A DNA stretch of 39,610 nt from JADFRG01 sp046759305. GTDB taxonomy: Bacteria; Chloroflexota; Anaerolineae; Anaerolineales; E44-bin32. The stretch covers positions 1-39,610 of the forward strand of contig JBHIBY010000016.1 of the NCBI GenBank assembly GCA_046759305.1, written 5' to 3'. This document shows, one piece after another, positions 1 through 7,617 of the stretch; position 1 is the stretch's first letter, and every line of letters begins with the position of its first letter. Both the position numbers and the translations under genes were made by a program. The notes under the pieces were generated by a model. The model was not told where the DNA came from and searched no databases. It was given only the letters and a program-made list of their open reading frames with translations.

Positions 1-55
1 AACCCACGACCTAACGCTTACGAAGCGCTCGCTCTGCCAGCTGAGCTATGGTGGC
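1..55 (-). tRNA. tRNA-Thr (anticodon CGT), 3' end cut by window edge
   Basis: Read on the minus strand, the gene begins GCCACCA at 55, followed by a GCTC/GAGC D-stem and an anticodon stem AGCGC/GCGTT around the loop TTCGTAA. That places CGT at the anticodon, which reads ACG (Thr). The variable loop and the first half of the T-arm (GTGGGTT) are present. The rest of the T-arm and the acceptor 3' strand lie outside the window, so acceptor pairing cannot be verified. Confidence 0.88.
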
Positions 56-59
56 GTAT

Positions 60-98
60 GTCCTGCACAAGCGCTCCCGAGAGTTGCGCATAGCCATA
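60..98 (+). repeat. Dispersed intergenic repeat, copy A
   Basis: Between the tRNA and the glycosyltransferase. Positions 60-75 (GTCCTGCACAAGCGCT) recur exactly, inverted, at 24019-24034. Positions 84-98 (TTGCGCATAGCCATA) recur exactly at 6032-6046, where a similar CTGC-N-CAAG block also lies just upstream. All copies are intergenic, which makes chance sharing unlikely. The block lies upstream of both the tRNA (minus) and the glycosyltransferase (plus), so it could contain promoter elements. Confidence 0.5.
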
Positions 99-226
99 AT
101 TCGGCGCATAGTGCGATATTGCTACCGGGAGGATTGCACTCACCTTGAAAGCAACGGTGAAGCGGGACGCGCGGGATTATACCAACCCCTCTGGAAAATA
201 CCGTGCCGAGCGGTGATAATCACACC

Positions 227-1486
227 ATGCGAATCGCAATGCTCTCCTATCACACCTGCCCGCTTGCCACGCTGGGGGGTAAGGAAGCTGGGGGGATGAA
301 CGTCTACGTCCGTGAGCTCGTGCGCTCCTTGGGTCGGCGCGGCGTGGGCGTGGATGTCTTCACGAGGTCTCAAGATGAACATGTTCCGCACGTGCTTCAC
401 GATCTTGGATATGGCAACCGTGTTGTGCATGTTCCCTCGGGTCCAGAGCATCCCCTGCCAAAGCACGACCTTCCCAACTATCTGTCCGACTATGTGAATT
501 ACATCAGAGAATTTGCCAAGAATAAGGGCTTGATCTATGACGTGATCCACAGTCATTACTGGCTTAGTGGTGAAGCCGCACTTACATTAAGAAACGAATG
601 GGACGCGCCATTCATCCAGATGTTCCACACCTTAGGAGAAATGAAAAATCAGGTGGCACGAAGCCCGGATGAAATAGCCTCTCCGGCCAGGCTCGATAGT
701 GAGAAGCGCCTTCTGAGCGAGGCTGACAAGATCATTGCCTCGACCGAAGCCGAGTTAGCTCAATTTCGCTGGCTGTACCGCGAGGAGACCGATAAGGTGG
801 AGATCATCGAGCCGGGGGTCGACACTTCCCACTTCTATCCCATTCCAGTTGATGAGGCTCGAGAGTTTGTAGAATCCACCGATGATCGACGCATCATTCT
901 ATTCGTAGGGAGGATCGAGCCACTCAAAGGCCTTGATTCGTTGCTGAACGCAGTGGCATTGCTTCATCAGGGCGGCAAACACGATCTACACCTGATGGTG
1001 ATCGGTGGAGAACCGGATGCGGATCCTGATGAGGTCACCGCGGAGATGGATCGCCTTAAATCGTTGACTCATGAATTGAAGCTGGACGGTCAGGTGACCT
1101 TCCTGGGGAGGCGCGACCAGGATGTGCTGCAGTATTACTACTCGGCGGCCGAGATCGTCGTCATGCCTTCACACTACGAGTCGTTTGGGCTGGTAGCGCT
1201 CGAGGCCATGGCCTGCGGTACTCCGGTAGTTGCCTCTGAGACTGGCGGCCTGGTCTTCCTGGTGAAAGACGGTGAAACCGGGCTCCACGTTCCCACAGCT
1301 GCCCCGAAATCTTTGGCGGACAAACTGCAACATTTGCTTGAAAATGAAGCCGAGCTCAAACGGTTGGGGGATCAGGCCGCTAAATACGCTCGCGGGTTCA
1401 ACTGGGGCAAGGTCGCTAATCGAATGATTGAGATCTATAAGGAGCTCACAGACCGGCCGGAACAGGTTCAGTCCACAGGTCAATAG
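227..1486 (+). CDS. GT4-family glycosyltransferase (MshA / sucrose-phosphate-synthase-like)
   Basis: A retaining GT-B glycosyltransferase that should transfer a sugar from a nucleotide-sugar donor in the cytoplasm. The N-terminus (MRIAMLSYHTCP, then a GGMNVYV loop) is typical of the MshA/sucrose-phosphate-synthase branch. The second Rossmann domain opens with FVGRIEPLKG, and the donor-site E-x7-E pair is E318/E326 in HYESFGLVALEAMACG. The length of 419 aa is usual. I chose ATG 227 rather than the in-frame GTG 203 because family members start right at the first beta strand; no strong Shine-Dalgarno is visible. The acceptor cannot be assigned: relatives outside actinobacteria are often labelled D-inositol-3-phosphate glycosyltransferase without a mycothiol pathway, and no mycothiol gene is nearby. 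Confidence 0.85.
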   Translation: MRIAMLSYHTCPLATLGGKEAGGMNVYVRELVRSLGRRGVGVDVFTRSQDEHVPHVLHDLGYGNRVVHVPSGPEHPLPKHDLPNYLSDYVNYIREFAKNKGLIYDVIHSHYWLSGEAALTLRNEWDAPFIQMFHTLGEMKNQVARSPDEIASPARLDSEKRLLSEADKIIASTEAELAQFRWLYREETDKVEIIEPGVDTSHFYPIPVDEAREFVESTDDRRIILFVGRIEPLKGLDSLLNAVALLHQGGKHDLHLMVIGGEPDADPDEVTAEMDRLKSLTHELKLDGQVTFLGRRDQDVLQYYYSAAEIVVMPSHYESFGLVALEAMACGTPVVASETGGLVFLVKDGETGLHVPTAAPKSLADKLQHLLENEAELKRLGDQAAKYARGFNWGKVANRMIEIYKELTDRPEQVQSTGQ

Positions 1487-2005
1487 ACCTCACAGCACCT
1501 GGTTCGATCAAATGCAGTTTAGGGGCTATTGATTGGGGGAATCCTGGATCGACAATTCGACCCGCGGATCATCAAGCCTGCCAATCCTTGGTCCGCTCTA
1601 TTATCCTTTAGTTCACAGGCCTCTAGACCCCACAATCATCGCTGTTCTAACTTAAGGCATCTGACCCCCAGCATATGTTGGGGGTCAGGTGAGGAGGAGA
1701 GCAAACCGACGAATGTGTTTTCTGGAGGGCGCTATGGTCGGAGCCGGTTTGCTACTCTAATTTAGCATGAACTAGGGCACCCGTCGCTTACAGCGAGCTT
1801 ACACCCCAAGCGATCCGGAAGCTCGAGGCGCGAACTACCCCGCGGATGGGATTGGTAGGATCAGTCATTCAAGCTAGAGTTGCAGGTATGAAAACCGAGG
1901 ATTTGCTGCGCTACGAGCTTGAATTCAAATCAATCAGGACCGTACTTCAAGCTGCTGTTTTGGTTCTCGAATTGGCGCCAAACGTCCACAGTCCTGCCAA
2001 GATAC
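1487..2005. other. Long intergenic gap between convergent genes
   Basis: About 520 bp between the glycosyltransferase and the convergent zinc-ribbon gene. Short reading frames exist (for example 1846-2082), but they lack a ribosome-binding site, a recognisable domain or a credible composition. The only distinct structure is the hairpin at 1661-1688. No tRNA fold or transposase remnant was seen. Confidence 0.6.
1661..1688. terminator. Perfect 10-bp hairpin, possible terminator
   Basis: The arms CTGACCCCCA (1661-1670) and TGGGGGTCAG (1679-1688) pair perfectly around an 8-nt loop that itself contains CATATG. No T-tract follows on the plus strand and none is obvious on the minus strand, so a simple intrinsic terminator is not fully supported. 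It lies in the gap between two convergent genes, where a bidirectional terminator or a repeat-type hairpin would be expected. Confidence 0.45.
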
Positions 2006-3343
2006 TTACCCCTCGACGACCCCCTCCGGACAATCCTCGAGCACGCCCTGTGCGTCAATATTCGGACGGACGCCACCCATAATCTCTATGGTTCCGCGCG
2101 CCATGATACAGCTTCCCGGTCCAACGGGATGCCGGGTGATGCGATCGATAATGGAGAATGTGCCTACCTCTTCGCTGAAAATCGATATGAAAGGAATATC
2201 TTCTCCTGCCCACCAGCGCTTTATCACGCCGTAAACACAGGCTTCGGTTCCCTCATCTTCTACCGTGATGGCTTCCCAGGATATGCACCCAGTTTCGGGA
2301 TCAGGTTCGAAGCCGGGTGTCCCGATCCCGGTCGGTAGGATTGCTGGCTCTTCAGTTACTGGCGGAAGCGTGGGTGCAGGCCGGCGGGTGGAAGTTGGCT
2401 CTGGGATTGGGGTTTCGGTTGGAACGTCAGTCGCAAGCATGGCCGATATCGAAGCTCCTACAGGGCCCTGTGAGAGCATATACAGACCCCAGGTGGCAGC
2501 CCCCAGCGCAGCGACAACGATGACGACGCGAACGACTTTCCCCGCCGCTCGCCGCAGTTTACCGGGTGGTCCGGAGACATCAGCTCTCAGCTCGCTGACA
2601 CCTTCTGTCCCCGAAGTCGGTCGCCCAAGATCATCGGTATCCGCAGAAAGCGGTCCTGTTCCGCCTATATATTCCTTATCTTCGTCCGAGGCTCCAGCCA
2701 TCCAAATGCTTGAATCAGAGGCACCGCCTGGCGGAGCGGGAGGCGCGGCAGAGCCAGAGTCGACTTCGCTCGTCCCGTAATAGGTTGGTGTCTCTACGGG
2801 CTCGCTGTAAAGCGAATCCCGTGCCTCTGGTTCTTGCTGCTCGTCGGCAGTTGAATCGTGTGTCCCCTCGTCCGCCGTTGGTTCATCGTAGAGCGAGCGG
2901 CGCAGATCGGATTGTGGTTCAGAATAGAAAGCCGGGTCCGGCCCCTCGGCGGGCGGCGCACTGAAAGCGCTCTCTCTTGGCTGATCCGAATCGAACCCGG
3001 CCAAAGACACATCCGGGTCATTGGCCACGAACTCCTCCGCGGCGGCAGCGATTGCAGCCACCTCGTCGGAATCTTCATCGAGCAGATTTTGTCTGAGGGA
3101 TTGGGTGAAATCGGCCGGAGCTGAGCTGGCTTCTACGAACGGTGCTGCATGCTCGTCTCCCGAAGCGAATACCGTTCGATCGCAGTATCCGCATCGCTCG
3201 AGGTCGTTTTCGATCCACTCCGCGCAGTAGGGGCATCTGCGCATCGAGGTAAGCCAGAGCGGCGGTTCAAGCTCGGTATGGCAATGCCGACAGAAAACCG
3301 CTTCGTCCTGGATCTCTTGAGAGCAATTCGGGCAATCTCGCAT
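2006..3343 (-). CDS. Zinc-ribbon, single-pass membrane protein of unknown function
   Basis: A 445-aa protein with two N-terminal zinc ribbons. The first is CPNC...CRHC within residues 4-20; the second is CPYC...CGYC around 37-54. A long acidic, Ser/Pro-rich region of low complexity follows, then one membrane helix near residues 268-290 (VVIVVAALGAATWGLYML). After that come a Pro/Thr linker (TPIPEPTSTRRPAPTLPP) and a C-terminal domain of about 100 residues containing three cysteines. Topology is probably ribbons inside and C-terminal domain outside, which suggests a membrane-linked sensor or scaffold; this is inference. The start is ATG 3343, with no clear Shine-Dalgarno. I do not recognise the C-terminal domain. 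Confidence 0.75.
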   Translation of the reverse strand: MRDCPNCSQEIQDEAVFCRHCHTELEPPLWLTSMRRCPYCAEWIENDLERCGYCDRTVFASGDEHAAPFVEASSAPADFTQSLRQNLLDEDSDEVAAIAAAAEEFVANDPDVSLAGFDSDQPRESAFSAPPAEGPDPAFYSEPQSDLRRSLYDEPTADEGTHDSTADEQQEPEARDSLYSEPVETPTYYGTSEVDSGSAAPPAPPGGASDSSIWMAGASDEDKEYIGGTGPLSADTDDLGRPTSGTEGVSELRADVSGPPGKLRRAAGKVVRVVIVVAALGAATWGLYMLSQGPVGASISAMLATDVPTETPIPEPTSTRRPAPTLPPVTEEPAILPTGIGTPGFEPDPETGCISWEAITVEDEGTEACVYGVIKRWWAGEDIPFISIFSEEVGTFSIIDRITRHPVGPGSCIMARGTIEIMGGVRPNIDAQGVLEDCPEGVVEG

Positions 3344-3596
3344 TCCATAGACTATTTTAGCTAGCAGAACCTCAAGCGCAATTTACGCTTTGGTCCCACC
3401 GGATCGGCTGCCAAAATGCACGATAAAAGGGGAATCGGCGCGAATCGACAGTCAACAATCTTATGATCGAAGAAGTAGCTGCGCAGAGGTAGGGAAACTA
3501 CGCCCCGATGAGGACTAACTTTACGGCCAAAATCGTGCAGGCTAAGGCTCCGACAAGTCGCGTGTGTCCAACTCGGCCATTTGCCAAGCCTGGGAA

Positions 3597-4589
3597 TTAA
3601 TACCTTTTTTGCCAACCCTCTGCCACGTCGATCGCTCCCAGCTCAGAGGAATACACGCTTGTCCAGGGTCGTCCATTGCCATTGGCGATGCTGGTTAGCT
3701 CCTCGAGGCGTCCGACCGCAGTCGAACCGAGGAATTTATCCTGCTCTCCCTTAGGAAGCCCCGGAGCTTCCTGCCAGATCGCGCGTCCGGCCAGGAAACC
3801 TGAAGCTCCGTTCTCGCATGCGAGTCTTGTCTGCAGATTGAATGTGTCGTAATCCACTCCCGCACTGAGCAGTACCCACGGTACTTGGGCAACTTCAGTC
3901 AGCTCCCTGCAATGATCGGCCATCTTGGCTTCGTCCCTTTCGAAGTCGGGATCGTCGGGGAATTCGGCCTTGAGGACGTCGATGCCAAGCGGGCACAGCC
4001 GGCGGGCCGTCTCGATAACCATCTCGGCTTTAAGCTCCGCAAACTCAGCGGTGCCTTTTGTTGGGCCGCCAACAATGTGATAGGTCATCGGCTCCACAAG
4101 CATGGGGATGTCGTTAGCTCGGCAATCTTCGGCCGCTTGAACCACGAATTGCTCTTGCTGTTCGGCGGTGCTGCTGCCGGGGTTGTAATAAAGGAGGATT
4201 TTCACCGCGGAGGCGCCTATTCGTTTGATCTTGTCCACCCCCCAGCCATCCGCCGCGGTGGTGACGCGATCGCCTTCAGAGTCGGTGTAGCCGGTTGCCT
4301 CCAGGCTAACCAGAAAGCCCTGAGTTCCAGAAATGTGATTACCTTTCAAGGCCGGTGCGGCTCCGAACACAGGGTCGATCAAGATTGCGCTGGAGTGCGG
4401 CGCGAGCGCATTCAGCAGTTTCAGCTTGTAATCGACCATGTCCTGGTAGGCGACAGATTTTGGATCTTCGGGATTCAGAGCTCGCTGGAGCGACCCCCGA
4501 TGATCGAGAGCGGTGATGGTGAAGAGACCATGGGGATTTGCGATCTCTTGAAGGCCCCGGAGCTTTCCGAGACTCAAAGCTCTTTCCAT
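3597..4589 (-). CDS. Class I aldolase of the LacD / tagatose-1,6-bisphosphate aldolase family
   Basis: A 330-aa TIM-barrel aldolase of the LacD family, which cleaves ketose (bis)phosphates to dihydroxyacetone phosphate and an aldehyde through a Schiff-base lysine. The likely catalytic lysine is K207 in IDVLKAEFP, close to LacD Lys205; a second conserved lysine is K130 in SAVKILLYYNP. TALDHRGSL near residue 26 matches the family start. ATG 4589 has a good AAAGGAG Shine-Dalgarno. It is an orphan: no tagatose, galactose or sulfoquinovose genes are next to it. The sulfofructose-phosphate aldolases of sulfoglycolysis belong to the same superfamily, so substrate is open. It is divergent from the LCP gene. 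Confidence 0.85.
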   Translation of the reverse strand: MERALSLGKLRGLQEIANPHGLFTITALDHRGSLQRALNPEDPKSVAYQDMVDYKLKLLNALAPHSSAILIDPVFGAAPALKGNHISGTQGFLVSLEATGYTDSEGDRVTTAADGWGVDKIKRIGASAVKILLYYNPGSSTAEQQEQFVVQAAEDCRANDIPMLVEPMTYHIVGGPTKGTAEFAELKAEMVIETARRLCPLGIDVLKAEFPDDPDFERDEAKMADHCRELTEVAQVPWVLLSAGVDYDTFNLQTRLACENGASGFLAGRAIWQEAPGLPKGEQDKFLGSTAVGRLEELTSIANGNGRPWTSVYSSELGAIDVAEGWQKRY

Positions 4590-4649
4590 GAATTCTCCTT
4601 TGCGTTAGATGCTCACTTATGAGATATGAGAGCCAAGTGTACCCTCGCT

Positions 4650-4661
4650 CAATTGCAATTG
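4650..4661. promoter_or_regulatory. Palindrome CAATTGCAATTG, possible operator
   Basis: A perfect 12-bp palindrome about 60 bp upstream of the aldolase start, in the divergent region shared with the LCP gene. Its position fits a repressor or activator site for the aldolase. No regulator gene is adjacent, and the sequence is AT-rich enough that chance is possible. Confidence 0.35.
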
Positions 4662-4669
4662 GATTATCA

Positions 4670-4740
4670 ATCGCCGTCGCCTGACGATTGCTGCGAGTTG
4701 CACATTATCTGTGGGGTGATAAGCTGCAGCAGACGGCGAT
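4670..4740. repeat. Nested inverted repeat in the aldolase/LCP intergenic region
   Basis: Outer arms ATCGCCGTC (4670-4678) and GACGGCGAT (4732-4740) enclose inner arms GCTGC (4690-4694) and GCAGC (4726-4730), separated by an asymmetric bulge. It could form a structured leader or a cruciform. It does not resemble a riboswitch that I know. Confidence 0.35.
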
Positions 4741-4797
4741 CGCGTGGATCGGTCGTCATTTGCTTTTATGGTCTCTTCCATGCAATAAGCGTTTGAG

Positions 4798-4803
4798 TAC
4801 AAT
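4798..4803 (+). promoter_or_regulatory. Putative -10 box (TACAAT) for the LCP gene
   Basis: TACAAT lies 18 bp upstream of the GGAGG ribosome-binding site, a fitting distance for a short leader. No good -35 box is present at 16-18 bp spacing. The same hexamer occurs 32 bp before the aminotransferase ATG at 10773-10778. Confidence 0.3.
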
Positions 4804-4827
4804 AATGCGATTTTTCGCCAGGAGGCA

Positions 4828-5901
4828 TTGCACCTGAGTAACCGAAACGGATCGGCTCCGACCAGGTGGGTGGTTGTGGCGCTCACCGCGGGCTTTGTGA
4901 TCACCATCCTGGTGCTGGGAGTCCTCGTGCATTCCATCACCAGGGACCTTACCGCGGCCTGGACCGGCACCGGCCTCAACCCCTTCCAGGCGGCAATTTC
5001 CTCAGATATTGGTCCACCGCCATTGCCTGGCGAACCTACGCAGGCCATCCCTCTGCCCGAAGTCACTCCTATGCCCTGGAATGGAAAAACGCGCGTCACA
5101 ATATTGCTCCTAGGCTTGGATTTCAGGGATTGGCAGAACGCAGTCGGCGCGCCCCGATCAGACACTATGATTCTGCTCTCTGTCGAACCGGTTACAAAGA
5201 AGGTAAGCATCCTATCCATCCCCCGCGATCTTTGGATCGATATCCCCGGCTTCCAGCACAACCGCATCAACACCGCCTACAGCTCGGGAGAAGGAAACCG
5301 GCTCCCGGGCGGTGGACCGGGTCTGGCTATGAAGGCGGTGGAAAGCCTGATAGGTGTGCCAATTCAATACTACGCGGTGGTCGACTTTGGCACGTTCGAG
5401 GTTCTGATCGATGAAATCGGCGGGATCGACGTGCTGGTGGAAGAGCGGATAAAGATTTCCCCCATCGGCCGGACAAGCTTGTGGCTGGATGCAAAAGCGC
5501 ATCACCTGGATGGGGCCGAGACTTTGGCCTACGCCCGCACACGGCGAGGCTCGGGCGGTGATTTTGCCCGCGCGGAGCGTCAGCAGCAGGTGGCTCTGGC
5601 TATCTTGGATCGAGTGGTCGGGTTCGACATGATTGGTACGCTGGTTGCCAAGGCTCCGATCCTTTATCAGCAGCTGGCTTCTGGCGTGCGCACAAATATG
5701 TCTCTGGAGGAAGTGATATCGCTCGGCTGGCTGGGCGCATCTATTGATAAGGCGAACATTCGTCAGGAAGTGATTTCACCTCCGAGCATGGTGGGATTTC
5801 ACACCACCGATACCGGGGCACAGGTGCTGCGACCCGTGCCTTCTGAAATCCGCAAAATCCGTGACGAGCTGTTTGTGGACACGAGCTTGATTGGTAAATG
5901 A
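4828..5901 (+). CDS. LytR-CpsA-Psr (LCP) family cell-envelope glycopolymer transferase
   Basis: LCP proteins attach lipid-linked glycopolymers to peptidoglycan or another wall acceptor at the outer face of the membrane. A single N-terminal membrane helix spans about residues 14-36, followed by a Pro-rich stem and the LCP domain from about residue 88. Signature residues are R110 and D112 (APRSDTMIL), R133/D134 (SIPRDLW) and R146 (NRINTAY), which bind the polyprenyl pyrophosphate and metal. YARTRRGSGGDFARAERQQ is the usual later motif. The start is uncertain: TTG 4828 is only 2 nt from GGAGG (4821-4825), while CTG 4834 would be 8 nt away. The substrate cannot be told from the sequence. Confidence 0.88.
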   Translation: MHLSNRNGSAPTRWVVVALTAGFVITILVLGVLVHSITRDLTAAWTGTGLNPFQAAISSDIGPPPLPGEPTQAIPLPEVTPMPWNGKTRVTILLLGLDFRDWQNAVGAPRSDTMILLSVEPVTKKVSILSIPRDLWIDIPGFQHNRINTAYSSGEGNRLPGGGPGLAMKAVESLIGVPIQYYAVVDFGTFEVLIDEIGGIDVLVEERIKISPIGRTSLWLDAKAHHLDGAETLAYARTRRGSGGDFARAERQQQVALAILDRVVGFDMIGTLVAKAPILYQQLASGVRTNMSLEEVISLGWLGASIDKANIRQEVISPPSMVGFHTTDTGAQVLRPVPSEIRKIRDELFVDTSLIGK

Positions 5902-5910
5902 GCGTTTGAT

Positions 5911-6002
5911 GCTTGGCGATAGCACTAGCAAATTCACCTTGGATCGGCCAATGGGGGTTTTATGGCTGGCGAGGGCACCGGCGAATTCACATTGGATCGG
6001 CC
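5911..6002 (+). repeat. Two 39-bp imperfect direct repeats
   Basis: Copies at 5911-5949 and 5964-6002 match at about 31 of 39 positions and share the core AATTCAC-N-TTGGATCGGCC. Their starts are 53 bp apart, roughly five helical turns. They fill the gap between the LCP stop and the TPR gene, so tandem binding sites for a regulator or a decayed duplication are both possible. Confidence 0.55.
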
Positions 6003-6011
6003 TGTGAACCG

Positions 6012-6046
6012 CTGCTCAAGATCAGCGCGAATTGCGCATAGCCATA
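6012..6046 (+). repeat. Dispersed intergenic repeat, copy B
   Basis: CTGCTCAAG (from 6012) is followed by TCAGCGCGAA and then TTGCGCATAGCCATA (6032-6046). The last block is identical to 84-98, and the first differs from copy A by one base. The middle block matches copy C. It ends 35 bp before the TPR gene start, so the TTGCGC could also act as a -35 element. Confidence 0.5.
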
Positions 6047-6080
6047 CTCCGATATGGATTCAGCATGAGGAAGCCCGTCT

Positions 6081-7208
6081 TTGAGCAGCTTTGAGGAGAC
6101 AGGATCTCTTCGGCCACCACTTCAGGCGGAACCTGAGCCGGAGGGCTCATCGCGCCGCTGGCTGCTTTGGGTCGCGGGTATTCTGCTATTTGGCATTATC
6201 GTGCTGAGCATCGGCGGTATCTCGGGCTATGCTTCCGGTCGAACCCAACGCGACGCGCGCAGCGACACAGAGACTTCACTCATCGTTGAGGAACAGTTCG
6301 ACCTGGGGGTGCAGGATCTGATCGAGGGCCGCTACGAACTAGCTCGACAGCGCTTCACCTATATTCTGGAAATCGAGCCAGACAATACCGCGGCGCGCGA
6401 GCTGTTGAGCGAGGCGCTCATCGCACTGGATCGGCCTACGCCGACTCCCTCTTTTACGCCCAGTCCAACCCGCGACATCACTCCTACGCCCACACTTGAT
6501 CTGAGCTCGATGGACGGGTTATTTGCGGGGGCGCAGGCTGCGCATGGGACAGGTGACTATGACGCAGCAGCTGAAATGCTGATGACCCTCATAGCGGAAG
6601 CACCCGACTTTCGGCGAGAGGAAGTGGATCAGCTGCTGTTTACGGTGCTGAGAAATCGCGGGTTAGACAAAATATGGAGCGGGGATCAAGAAGAAGGCAT
6701 CTACGACTTGACGCTTGCTGAACGTCTGTTCCCGCTGGACAACCAGGCCTCGAACTGGCGCTCCTCCGCAGCCTTCTACTTATTCGCCAACAGCTACTTT
6801 GGTTTGGACTGGGCGCTGGCAACGGACTACTTTTCTCAGATCTGCGCGGCCGGAATCTGGGACGCTTGCTGGAAGTATTCTCAAGCTGCCTGGCAATATG
6901 GAAATAAGCTCATGGAAGCCGAAGATCCCTGCGCTGCGGAAACACAATACTACGCATCTCTCCAAACCCACGAGGATGATGGCAAAGTTCCGACGGCTGA
7001 AGCGGTCACCGTAGTCTGCCTGACTGCCACTGCCCCCACGCCAACGCTCACGCCTAGCCCAACCTTAGATCTTACGACTACGGTCACCCCGACAGGTACC
7101 GTAGCAGGACCCTCGCCGACTCCGTCCTTGACGCCAACACCAGGTCCCAGCTTGACGCCGACCGTAACTCCATCTGTGACTCCGACACCAACCGATACGC
7201 CTGGTTAA
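6081..7208 (+). CDS. Membrane-anchored TPR-like protein with Thr/Pro linkers
   Basis: A 375-aa protein with a short basic cytoplasmic tail, one membrane helix at about residues 27-50 (LLWVAGILLFGIIVLSIGG) and an external part. A TPR-like unit (ARQRFTYILEIEPDNTAARELLSEAL) covers about 87-115, then a TPTPSFTPSPT linker, then a second helical repeat region about 148-300 with four cysteines. The tail is almost purely Thr/Pro/Ser. It probably assembles or displays other proteins at the outer face, but no enzymatic motif is seen. The start TTG 6081 has GAGGA about 10 nt upstream. ATG 6065 is out of frame and stops quickly. Confidence 0.72.
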   Translation: MSSFEETGSLRPPLQAEPEPEGSSRRWLLWVAGILLFGIIVLSIGGISGYASGRTQRDARSDTETSLIVEEQFDLGVQDLIEGRYELARQRFTYILEIEPDNTAARELLSEALIALDRPTPTPSFTPSPTRDITPTPTLDLSSMDGLFAGAQAAHGTGDYDAAAEMLMTLIAEAPDFRREEVDQLLFTVLRNRGLDKIWSGDQEEGIYDLTLAERLFPLDNQASNWRSSAAFYLFANSYFGLDWALATDYFSQICAAGIWDACWKYSQAAWQYGNKLMEAEDPCAAETQYYASLQTHEDDGKVPTAEAVTVVCLTATAPTPTLTPSPTLDLTTTVTPTGTVAGPSPTPSLTPTPGPSLTPTVTPSVTPTPTDTPG

Positions 7209-7325
7209 TAACCCAGGCTCCGGCCACAAGCACCGTCTCTCAAACCGGTAATCCGGGCAGGCTTCGATCCTGATCCTGACCTCGAGGGTAGAATACATAT
7301 CCGAAGCCAAGCCCCAAGATTGTAT

Positions 7326-7617
7326 ATGAGCTCCCAGTACGATTACGACCTGTTTGTCATTGGCTCCGGCCCGGCAGGTCAACGCGCCGCCATCCAAGCC
7401 GCCAAGTTGAGGAAACGGGTGGCGATCGCCGAGCGTAAGGCAGTCGTCGGCGGCTCTCGACAGCGGTGAGCGGAAGATATCGTCAGACTACATCGTCATC
7501 GCCACCGGCACCTCGGCTACTTGGGACCCCAACATCGCCTTCGATGGTATCAACCGCATGGGTTCCCCCATGGACACGATGTCAATCAGCCCTATGGGCA
7601 AGGACACCTCCGACTGA
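7326..7617 (+). pseudogene. sthA: Remnant of soluble pyridine nucleotide transhydrogenase (sthA)
   Basis: ATG 7326 opens MSSQYDYDLFVIGSGPAGQR, the FAD-binding GxGxxG start of SthA-type flavoproteins, and runs through VAIAERKAVVGG before a TGA at about 7455. In the +1 frame the sequence resumes with ISSDYIVIATGTS followed by a DPNIAFDG segment, which matches the VIATGS region that normally lies over 100 residues later, and it ends in TGA at 7615-7617. The redox-active middle, the NAD domain and the dimerisation domain are absent. This is a deletion and frameshift relic, not a functional transhydrogenase. It runs directly into the prolyl oligopeptidase gene. A TAGAAT box (7289-7294) may be its old -10. 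Confidence 0.85.

Noticed and set aside
203..226. GTG 203 as start of the glycosyltransferase
   Set aside because: Adds eight residues before the conserved first strand; ATG 227 matches the family.
1529..2082. Open frames of 78 aa in the gap after the glycosyltransferase
   Set aside because: No ribosome-binding site, no domain, and frames run into the 3' end of the antisense zinc-ribbon gene.
3885..4622. 245-aa open frame on plus across the aldolase gene
   Set aside because: Antisense shadow of a clear LacD-family gene; low-complexity composition and no family motif.
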